The position numbers and the translations under genes are program-made. The notes below the pieces were generated by a model. It did no database searches, was not told the DNA's origin, and worked only from the letters and a program-made list of their open reading frames with translations. Shown piece by piece: positions 14,501 to 26,500 of a DNA stretch of 64,000 nucleotides. The DNA lies in contig JBBELK010000297.1 in NCBI GenBank assembly GCA_037783545.1, positions 1,674,001-1,738,000 on the forward strand, written 5' to 3'. The DNA is from Henricia sp. BOLD:AAB3569 (lineage: Eukaryota; Echinodermata; Asteroidea; Spinulosida; Echinasteridae). Position 1 is the stretch's first letter. The number at the start of each line of letters is the position of its first letter.

Positions 14501-17500
14501 AGTACACTAAAGGGGCTGTGTCACGGTTTGCGCATGCGCCAAATCCTTTACATTTTTGACATAGGTGCGCGCTCAGACGAATGTAGTGCAATTTCGTTAC
14601 ACAACGCCATTGGTTCGTGTGCGTAAATGTACATCGTGTACTTAGCACGTGCTGCATGGGCAGTGTGTGTTCGTTCATGAGTGTTTACAATACACAGAAT
14701 TCAACTACATAGTACATCGTGTTGTGCATGTTCGTTCGATTTGGCATCGCGCATTGCTGTTAGGACCAAATAAGCATACCAGTTTGGGTGGAAATCAAGG
14801 TTGAACAAATTGCATGTTATTCATATCATTTGATGTCGTTTTTGTCATGTTTTGTCGAGTTTATTGATGAGATGAAAAAACTTTCTTTCAAATGACGGCC
14901 GCACACCTGGGGCCAATTTCATGGCGCTGCTAAGCACACAAATTTGCTTAGCACAGGATTTGTTTGCTTTATTTTGCAAAAATGGATTGCCAGCCAAAAT
15001 CAAAATCGATGTGTACTGATCGGTATTCTCCTACTCTTGCGAAGAACACAAGTTTGCGTATAATTTTAGCTTGTAATCCATTTTATAAAGCAAATAAACC
15101 CTGTGCTAAGCAAATTTGTGCTTAGCAGCGCCATGAAATTGGCCCCTGGTGATGTTGATGTTTGACGGCTTAAAAATACAGCAAACAGCGCCATTTTCAG
15201 TAAAAGGTAATGCATCAGGACAACCTGGGCGTTGACAAGTACACCACTGCCAAAATTACTGAAGAATTATAAGGGATGGCAAATATTGAATAGGAAATGC
15301 AAACTACAGCGACAAAATTTAAAAAAGTTAGTCCAACTTTTTCAAGTTTTGCTGCGCATGCGCAAACTGTGACGCAGCCCCTTTAAAGTTACATGTAGGT
15401 ATAGCTGTGTTGTAAAGTAGTGCAAGAACAATGCGTTCTGGGCGAGGCTTATTTTTAAAAATTTTTCAATGACCCTTGAATGTACTCTTACAATCATCAT
15501 TAGCACAAACGTTCACTACTGCAAGACAAATATAATTCACAACATTTATTCTACCTGTAGTTAGCCTGCAATAAGTACATGTACATTTTAATTACCCTAA
15601 CAGTCAAGCTCTTTCTGATTAAATTGTACAGTACCTTTCTTTGAAATTGTTACGAACCCCTGAAATTGTTTGTGCATGCAGCGCCCTTAACAGGTGAACA
15701 CAATCGCCACTTGAGGGCCGTTATTTTTATCGACACGGATTTGGATCGCCAATCAGATAGATGTAACCGAAGCTCTTCGAGTCGAGTCCGCAGTACGCTT
15801 GTGCTACAAGTACAGTGACCGAGTGTGTATGTATGCTGTTCTGCATGGCATTTAGGAGTGTTTGTGCATTCACGTGTATACATTATTTCACTTCAGTATC
15901 TTAACACGAAGAGCCTCGTTATCAAACCCGGAAGTGCGCAGAACAGTCTGTAATTCGTTAAATTAGGATTCGTCTATAGTGCTGACTTGGCGCACTGACT
16001 ATTTGACATTCTTTGCTTTATGTTATTATACCTACAGGGTAACATGGACGTCAAGACTCGTATGGAGGAGCTGGAAGGCCTTAGACAGCAGCATGAACTA
16101 CTACAGAAGATGCTTCAGCAACAAGAAGAGGTACTCCGCATTAAGACTTTTAGATTTATACTTCAAGATGCATATGTTACAAAGCAAGGATCAAGCAGGG
16201 ACTGAATGTAACCAAGTGGTATAATCAAATAAACGGGTGGTTCGACTTGTACAAACAGAGGCTTTTGCACCAATTTTAGAATTGTATACTTGTTGTTAAA
16301 ATAATTTGTTTTAGGTTGTATGTACATTTTGCCTGCATTTTTATAGTACATGTACTACTAGGTTGAAAACGCCTACAATAGCCATAGTTTAAAAGCAACA
16401 ATTAATAAATTACGTGAAACATTATTAACTCTCTGCAACAAAAGAATTCCAAGCCTGCCAGAAAGTACACAATCAAGTAAAAATAACAATGTTAAGTATG
16501 TTATGTGTTTTTGCCCTTACACAACGTAATTATTAACACTGTATACTCAGTGCTTTCCCGAGACACTATGAAAGACTTCATAGCGTGCTCGGGTGAGACT
16601 TGAACCCACGATCTCCTGCAAACAAGGCAGACGTCTTAACCACTCGACCACCGAGCTAGCCGGTATTGAATGGCCGGTTCGAATCAATGATTCGAACCAG
16701 CCATTCATTGAGATAGCTTAAAGGAGCGTGACCAGAGTTTCTGGAAAATAGTTTTCGATGTAACTTACCAATATCAAGTAACTCCCATACACACCTCCCA
16801 TGTCCCAAAAACCCGAAAACATTCGCAATTTTCAGTAAAAAGTTGAACAAAACTATCGAGTCGGCTTTCAGCGGATAAACGTTGATACTGGAAAATTAGT
16901 TTACAAATACTTGGTGGATTTTCGACGATATCCTCGGAAATATGCGGCCTAGAAGCGCGGGAGTTTCAGTTTCGTAATCATAAAAATATAACGGATGTTA
17001 TGATATAAAAATCTCATGACCCATAAGGTAAGTCCCGGGGAGTTATGGGTAAAAAAAAGTGATCTGGTCACACTCCTTTAATTGCTAGAGTACTGATGCT
17101 CTAATTCAAAGGCTTGAATTTGAATGTGGATTTGACAAAATTTTCATTGAAGTTGAATAAAAAACCGAAGATCTAATATTCCACTGCCCATGGACAGCTG
17201 TTTAAGGATGCCTAACGTGGAGAAAGTTTTGTCTAATAACATTCAAGTCTTTAGAAATGTTTCCAATTGAGTTTTCCTTGACTGAAAATGTTTCCCCAGC
17301 TGCGTGCTCTTCAAAATCGACAAAGTGCTCTGATGAAGTTACAGGAAGACATCGAAGGAAAACTGCAACAGTCTGAGGACCAAAATGCTGATACAAGTAA
17401 GATTCTGTTTTCCGAGATAATTTTGAGTTGATTTTTTGCGGGACAGCGATCACATTTGAGAGGGAGTGTGCACTAATTCCCCCAAAGCGGCCGGCACATA

Positions 17501-20500
17501 CAGTTTCACAAACTGCAAATATATTTGTGGGAGTGCATAATAGACGGCAGTGTCTACGTTAATAGACCTTTATCATGGTGCGTCTATCTTTGTCTTGTTC
17601 CCCATAGTATGTGTCGGGTACAATCGGTGCGTCTGCGCGACCGCACGATATAGCACGTCTAATCTACATTGTTGTTTTGAGAGAATCGCTGTCCGGGCTG
17701 CGTGTTTTCTCGCACACAATGAAAAATTTGGTTACGTTTATTTTAATAGACAATAAGGGAAGATGGCTGCACCTTGATAAAGGTGTATTCGGTCTAAACA
17801 ATTGCTGGTAATCTGAAATGTCTATTTACAGAGCGCAGGGAAACAGTTTACTGGTTTTAGTGTAGACCCAGTAACATTGGCAACACACAAAGGGTGACGT
17901 TTTCACTTTTGTACTTGTTGGGGGTACGACTTATTTTGCAACACCCCTTTCTCATGCCCCCTTGGCAATGCATACCCTAGTACTAATCTGTACTCTACAC
18001 TGTTTTGTGACAGCTTCACACAGCACACTTGATATGAGCGTCCAATCAGAGCACACGGATGATCCATTATCAGCCCCGTTGGCACCGTTTGATCGCAGCA
18101 GAGGGGGACTGCCAAGCTTGAATGAGCAGCGTCGCGAATTACTCATGAACATTCTCTCAGAAGACTCCGAACGTCGATCGTCTGACATGCAGAGAGCTAG
18201 GATGCTGGATCAATTAGACTTGGCCGACAGAGAGCAGGTATACCCCCTCCCCCAGTTCCTCACCTCCCCGCAGTGGCTGTTGTGTTGCCAGGTCATACTT
18301 TACTGATATCCCAAGGCACAAACACAGTAAAGCCGAGCGTATATCTACCATGCAACTGGAAGCAACTAGTGGCAACTGATGTTTCTGGCAACTAGAAGCA
18401 ATTCGCTATCAGGTTCGTCGATGTACATGTACTTGCAACTGGTTGGTGTCAGTTGAACGTGTGTGTCTTATCACATGCATAAAGGGTGCTCGACAGTATT
18501 TTGAGACCTCTGTAGGATGTCGTCAAGGCGCCCTCGATCGGCAGCAAATGCGAAAAACGATCAATAGGTACGAATTCATGTGTCTGCTCCAACAGCATTT
18601 CCCAGAGCAGATGCGCCCCATGGCTAAACTCGGGCGAGTGGGAAACTGTGATTATGCGAAACACATCAACGGCAACTGTTATTTTGGGCTGCTTCCAATT
18701 GCAAGGTCGATGTACCCTGGGCTTAAAAGGAGCAAAGATGATAGTGTCATTAGACATGGCTGAGAGAGAGAGCACGTTTGCCCCTACCTCGTAAACAGTT
18801 TTGCAAATGGCTGTTGTTTCCAGCTCATAATTTATTTAAATTGTAAAGTACAAAACAATGTAAAAGGGGCCAAGATGCTAGGCTGACAGGAAGCCAATAT
18901 ACCCCCCTAGAAATCAAACACCAAAGTTATGCAAGTACATCTTGCGTTGCCAGCTCATAATGTACTGAAATCGTGGAGCACAAACCACTTTAAGGGGTCA
19001 GTAATTTCGTGTAATGTTCGCCTTTTTCTAATGGCATTTTTTTCTGAAGTCAAATTATCAGTATCTTTGCTGTGGGAATCACTTTGTTATAAAAAGCTTA
19101 GTTCCCAAGTAGCCCTAGAAGAGCAGAAACTCAGGGATTCACTTTAGGCAGAGTGGTGCACTCTACCTCAGTGGCTCTTCAAGAGTCTACTTAGTCATTT
19201 CCCAATTGGTGTTCATACACGTTACTGACCGATAAAATATTTTATATATTTCAGCCTTCTTGATATTTTGGTATATTTCCATTTTTGTTTGTTTGTTGAA
19301 CCATATAGAAGGATTCGCCTGCCCTGAGCAGTGAGCATGAACACCTGTTGAGCACCCTGGAAGCTTTACAACAGAAGAAGAATCACATGGATGAACTGCT
19401 CCGACAGCTACAGACACTCAGACCCAGTATACCAGGAGCAGTAGGTGAGTTATCTCAAAGCTTGATGCTCATACTCTCTGGCTATGTGGGGACTGAGCTG
19501 CACTGTGACACATGCAAGTGTCCTTCTTGAAACCGTGCAGTACTTGCATAACTTTCAAAGTTTTGAATAAGTGCTTGAGAAGAAGGGGTACCTCTGACAT
19601 AAATCGTGCTTTGTATGGAAGCAATTTGTGAGTACTTTTATATGCTTTTTTGTAATGAATTGAGTGCCTAAAGGAAGCAAGTAACGGACAAAGTCTGGCT
19701 TCACTTATTAAAATGTACAGTTCCATATCTAAGAGGAGGAACATTGCCAGTATAAACTGGAACGGAGTGGTTTATTCCAGTTCTCTACCATATCGATCCG
19801 AATGTCGTTTTTATTTCTCTCTAGACACTGATTGTGCAGTGAGTGCTGCATCTTCCAGTCAGCTAGTGAACCCAACTCAAGAACAACATACTGAGCTAAA
19901 ACATTGCCAGTATAAACTGGAACGGAGTGGTTTATTCCAGTTCTCTACCATATCGATCCGAATGTCGTTTTTATTTCTCTCTAGACACTGATTGTGCAGT
20001 GAGTGCTGCATCTTCCAGTCAGCTAGTGAACCCAACTCAAGTACAACATACTGAGCTAAAACATTGCCAGTATAAACTGGAACGGAGTGGTTTATTCCAG
20101 TTCTCTACCATATCGATCCGAATGTCATTTTTATTTCTCTCTAGACACTGATTCTGCCGTGAGTGCTGCATCTTTCAGCCAGCTAGTGAACCCAACTCAA
20201 GAACAACGTACTGAGCTAAAACATTGCCAGTATAAACTGGAACGGAGTGGTTTATTCCAGTTCTCTACCATATCGATCCGAATGTCGTTTTTATTTCTCT
20301 CTAGACACTGATTCTGCCGTGAGTGCTGCATCTTCCAGTCAGCTAGTGAACCCAACTCAAGAACAACATACTGAGCTAAAACATTGCCAGTATAAACTGG
20401 AACGGAGTGGTTTATTCCAGTTCTCTACCATATCGATCCGAATGTCGTTTTTATTTCTCTCTAGAAACTGATTGTGCAGTGAGTGCTGCATCTTCCAGTC

Positions 20501-23500
20501 GGCTATTGAACCCAACTCAAGAACAACATACTGAGCTAAAACATTGTCTGTATAAACTGGAATCAAGTGGTTTCTGTTCTAACTGAGCACTTAAAGCCGT
20601 TTGTTGTTTTTCTTCAGACACTGATTCTGTCGTGAGTGCTGCATCTTTCAGCCAGCTAGTAGACCCAGCTCAGGAACAACCAACCGAAACATTGACAGTA
20701 TAAATTAAGATTGAGTGGCTTTCTGTTCCAAACGAATATTGAATGCCTTTTTTCTTTCTCTTTCTAGACACTGATTCTGCCGTAAGTGCTGCATCTTCCA
20801 GTCAGCTAGTCGACCCAGCTCAGGAACAACCAACCGAAACATTGACAGTATAAATTAAGATTGAGTGGCTTTCTGTTCCAAACGAATATTGAATGCCTTT
20901 TTTCTTTCTCTTTCTAGACACTGATTCTGCCGTGAGTGCTGCATCTTCCAGTCAGCTAGTCGACCCAGCTCAGGAACAACCAACCGAAACATTGACAGTA
21001 TAAATTAAGATTGAGTGGCTTTCTGTTCCAAACGAATATTGAATGCCTTTTTTCTTTCTCTTTCTAGACACTGATTCTGCCGTGAGTGCTGCATCTTCCA
21101 GTCAGCTAGTCGACCCAGCTCAGGAACAACCAACCGAAACATTGACAGTATAAATTAAGATTGAGTGGCTTTCTGTTCCAAACGAATATTGAATGCCTTT
21201 TTTCTTTCTCTCTCTAGACACTGATTCTGCCGTGAGTGCTGCATCTTCCAGTCAGCTAGTCGACCCAGCTCAGGAACAACCAACCGAAACATTGACAGTA
21301 TAAATTAAGATTGAGTGGCTTTCTGTTCCAACCGAATATTGAATGCCTTTTTTCTTTCTCTTTCTAGACACTGATTCTGCCGTAAGTGCTGCATCTTCCA
21401 GTCAGCTAGTCGACCCTCCTCAGGAACAACAAGAGGAAGTGAAGGAGGCACAAGTTGTTGGGTCATCAGATGAAAATGAAGCTATGGATAAATTAAGGTA
21501 GGATTATGCTAGATTCATACTGAGCCGTTTCACGCAGTAAAGGCAGAGGATCGTCAATGCACGCGTAAGACCAAATTCGTGCCATGAAATACGCAGCTCC
21601 ATAGCAAAGGCATGGAGCTGCATATTTCGTGGCACGAATTTGGCCTTGCGCGCGCATTGACGAGCCTCTGCCTTCAACGTGTGTAAATTTGACGTGCATC
21701 AAAAACTTGGCGCAGAGAGAGTATTAAAGGGGAAATGATGCGATGAAAACCACAGAATCAACTACAGCATCAACTACAGCTCGCCTTTTGGTGATTGTGA
21801 TTCTCAGTGCCTCCCCTCGCACCAAATATCCTCTGTGCCGCTTTTTCTCACAGCGACACACGTCAAAGTAACACATGCTGAGGGCAGCATAGTTAAAGGT
21901 AGAGTACATCATTTGCAGTGACCCCATTTGGTGAGGGCTGCATGCTTAAATTTGCAGTGACCCAATTTTTTTTTCATGAGTTGACAAGAAAAACATTACT
22001 AATAGAATTTATTTCAGTCCAAAATGGTATTTTGTGTGAGAAATTAACAACTGAAGGTGGTTTTCTATAAAAAAAGTCTTTTACAAAAGACTTCACCATT
22101 AAACTCAACACGAAAACCATGCATGGATTTTTCAAGTTTTCTTCAGTATAACCGCACCTATGTGGTTGAAATTTCTACAGGGCAGTTTTCTGAACATGGG
22201 CTTTTAATCACGAGTTGATATAACATCCTTTGTAACAGTTTACCAATCATGTACTCTATTTTGAAGGACTACTTTGTTGTATTTCAGGAGAATGCAGGAA
22301 GTCCGTCAGCGCCTGGATGATTTACGTGACTTGGTCCAGCAATACCAGGGTTTTGAGCAGAGTTTACCCGCTGCGTCATCATCCACTCTTGCCGCTGGGG
22401 GCAGCGTGGACGAAACCGGCGATGCTAGAAAGACATCATCGTCTGTAAACTTTGAAGACCCTGAGCTGATGAGTAATTTAAGACGGTTAGAGAGAGGGGA
22501 GCCGGTGGGGCAGTTTAGGCAGAGAAACCAGGAGTTAGGACAACAGGTAATGGGCTGTAAGGCGAAGCGTCACAATTATTTTACCCGTTTGCCCGCGGGC
22601 TGAACGCGAGTGGCGGGCCGGAACGGGGTTATTATTTTTAATACCCCCGGGCGCGCGCGGGAGCCCGCCCGATCCCGGCCCCGTTCCGGCTCGCGTTCCT
22701 GTATGAGAGCAGCGATCACGGTGTATGAGCACACGGGAGAAGCAACACAACGGAAAAAGTATCCGATGTATTGTAGGCCTATATGTCGGCATATTTGCAG
22801 GGTTCAACATACAAGGCATTGTACACAAAGAAAAACCGACTTCAGATAAATGTATTTAGATTTGAAACGTTTCTTTTTTTCTACTGCAGGTACATGAAGG
22901 GGGCAAAAGTCGGTCGTTGAACTTCGATCGAACAGGAATAATAGGAAATTTTTTTACAAATTTGAGGCTGTGCACTTTACGTTTTAAAATAATTATTGCT
23001 GGTTTACGATCGATCATGCCTCGGGGGTGGGGGGTTGGAAGTTGAAGCAGCAATTATCAGTACGCGTAGTAAATCTTTTTCTCGGAATCACCCAGAGTTC
23101 GTTTTGAGTATTATACTATTAAAACTTGCGAGCACGCGGCTCACTTTCTTTTTTTATTATTTTTGTTTTTTGTAGATGTGCATAATCCTACCGACAAAAA
23201 CCAGAATACACCCTTTCCATGCTCGTTGTTTAGGGATGAACCATTCCTTTTTCCGTCAGTTGTTTGGAGTTGAGTAGGCAACACCATACGGAACTTTATC
23301 CCTGGTGGAGCTAATCTGCGAATCTGGTTCTTGTGCGTGCATATTTAACCTACTTTCCCAGTTCCTCGTATCGTTGGCTAATTCCCACACAACGTTCTGT
23401 AGTACAGGGTGGTATTGCGTGTACAGGGTGGTATTGCGTGTACAGGGTGGTATTGCGTGCTCAGGGGAAAATCCCTTTTCGTGCACAACGGCTGTTCCCT

Positions 23501-26500
23501 GTACAAATAACTGAATGCCTTGCTACAAGCGCAGTATAGCGGGAATGTGATATAGTGCATAATTGTACTTTTGCATGGTTGTTTGCCAAAACCTACTAGC
23601 ATGGCCGCTATATACATATGTACATAACATCACGTAATCATGTAGTGGCTAGTGTACCTGTTAATAATATTTACAATGAATGTGCATATTGTTTCGTGCG
23701 TTTCTTGTTTACTTTTCTATTAGAATGACTCCTGGCATATTACAAACATTATTACCCACTGAAAAGCAGATACGAACTTCAAAAAGAATGACAATGACAA
23801 CGAACTTTGCGATCGCTTTTCAAGGGATAATATACGAAAAACGGTCGAGTAGGTCCACAAAGTAATATAAAAATTGGGCCGGATGGTGTGACAGCCATAA
23901 AAATGTTTGTCACAATGTATAAACGCCCCTCTCCCCGAGTTGTCCACACAATAACAAACCCCCGATTTCCCTCGAGGGAAGTTCGTTCACCGAGTGCGTC
24001 CACACTTCCACAAATTCCTGAGTTTATTTTTTAGTTTAATAGTTGGCGCGGTGTGCTTGCTGCATGCATGTACCCAGACTGGCACAGTGCAGTGAACAGT
24101 CGTCGGGATTGTAAAAGAGCACGTGCGCAAACAAGCTTCCTGCACTGTGGCGTGGGCGCGGCGAGGACCGACCCTGGATGATTTTCAGTACCACTGTACT
24201 GTATGTACCAGGGTCCGCCAACAATGTACTTGTATATAGGCCTTATACAGTGGTTCAACTTGCGTGCAGGGTTTAAAAGATTCTAGGGCGCTACAAAAAC
24301 ATGCTGAAAAATGCAAAAACGATTACCTCATAATTTGTATTGACATTTTGCGACACATATCCACTTCGGACCAAGCAATGTTAAACATGGATTCTCATGA
24401 ATTTTCTCTTTCAGTTTTGTGTTTTTATTAAAGTAGATTTGACAAGCTTGGTTTAAAGAGATAAAAATCCTTATCGGTACACAAAGCTAGAATATTTGTA
24501 CACGAAAAATGTACATCAATATACAGTGGCGGGGTACGAAATGTGCCTTCCTAAAAACGCAATTAAAAACACCACTGCTATTTCTGGATTCTGGCTTTGG
24601 TTATAATGATGTCTTCGGGAGGTACAAAGTCAATCAAGTCGAAAGATGTTTCCGACGAACTTCGCTTGAGAAGGCAAAGGAAAAGATAAACCCGGCGTTT
24701 CTGCCTGGAATTTTACCTACGAAATCCGTATTATATCGTACATGCGTATTCAAATCAACACACAAACAGTCAAGTTTCCACTTCGAAATCAAACATACCA
24801 ACAATTATAAAAAGGTTTATTTAATAATACAGAACTTGCCACTACACTGTTCAGAAAGATTATCGAGCATATTTAATAAACAATCCGGGTCCAGCAGTGC
24901 CAAACATCACTTTCACATTTCTCAACATCTTCGGATACTGTTGCTGGCGTGCTTGCCCGCGGGCGGTACGCTCAGTTGTCGTGTTCACTGACGCACGCAT
25001 TTTGCCCGCTCTAGCCCGCCGCCTGGCTGAATTTGTCCCGCTCGCGCCCGCTGGATCCCGGGCCTATTGTCCGGTATAATTCCATCCCGGGCAGAATGTT
25101 AGAGAACGCGGGCGCGCGCGGGCGAACGGGTAAAATAATTATGACGCTTCGCCTAAACAAACGTGTGATTAAATGTGATTAGTGCGTAACACTGTCTCGA
25201 GACAGTGATAAGGGGCGTTCACACTATCGCGGAAAAGTGGCTTTGCGCGCACCTGTTCTATTGGTTTGTGCAGGAGCTGGTTTGCCGCTTGTGCCCGGCC
25301 TCTCACGATGCGCAAAACATTTCAAGCTTTGTCAAAGTTAAGATTTCTTGAACTGTGAGCGCGGTGCGCTGACCTTTCCAACACGCGGCCAATGAGGTAT
25401 CAGACCAGCCCCAAGTTACCGCAGTGGAATTTCCAATTTGGTATGATTGGCGATGAGTTGCCATGAGCACAGCGCGACAGCATGGTTTTTCCTCGATAGT
25501 GAACACCCCTTTATGGTGGGACAGGGAAAGAATTTCACAGAGACCTTTTCCCTCGATGTAACAACGTCCATTTCCCTCTATGTAACAACGTCCATTCCCC
25601 TCGATGTAACAACGTCCATTTCCCTCAATGTAACAACGTCCATTTCCCTCGATGTAACAACGTCCATTTCCCTCGATGTAACAACGTCCATTTCCCTCGA
25701 TGTAACAACGTCCATTTCCCTCGATGTAACAACGTCCATTTCCCTCGATGTAACAACGTCCATTTCCCTCGATGTAACAGCGTCCATTTCCCTCTATGTA
25801 ACAGCGTCCATTTCCCTCGATGTAACAACGTCCATTTCCCTCAATGTAACAACGTCCATTTCCCTCGATGTAACAACGTCCATTTCCCTCTATGTAACAG
25901 CGTCCATTTCCCTCGATGTAACAACGTCCATTTCCCTCAATGTAACAACGTCCATTTCCCTCGATGTAACAACCTCCATTTCCCTCGATGTAACAATGTC
26001 CACTTCCCTCGATGTAACAACGTCCATTTCCCTCGATGTAACAACGTCCATTTCCCTCGATGTAACAACGTCCATTTCCCTCGATGTAACAACGTCCATT
26101 TCCCTCGATGTAACAACGTCCACTTCCCTCGATGTAACAACAAGAAAAAATACACTTAACGCTGAAATGTGTACTTGCTCGCAGCTTGACGCAGCAGACG
26201 ATGGCACCTCATCCCAACAATCTGAGGATGATTCCCAACTAGTGACTACAGACAGTGAGAGTAACCACAGCTTGCTGCAAACTTGGGGAGACGATCCAGA
26301 GATCAGGGGAAAAATAGAGTAAGAATTATTTCCTTATTGTTTTTAAGGGGCCTGCTTAGTTGTAAACATTTTCACAAAAGGGGATGGGGTCGAAGGCTGC
26401 TTAGGACATTACATGCACTGTAAAATGTTGACATTTCATGGTACTGACAGAAAAATGTTAAGTACTATTTGGTGGGCGGAGGGGAAGGGGGGCGGGGGTG

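Noticed and set aside
16580-16662. Possible functional tRNA gene
   Set aside because: Head of a SINE with a body and tail and with relatives nearby; the stems are imperfect for a working tRNA.
25578-26207. Minus-strand frames REMDVVTS and GKWTLLHR repeats
   Set aside because: Products of a 24-bp minisatellite whose unit length is a multiple of three.
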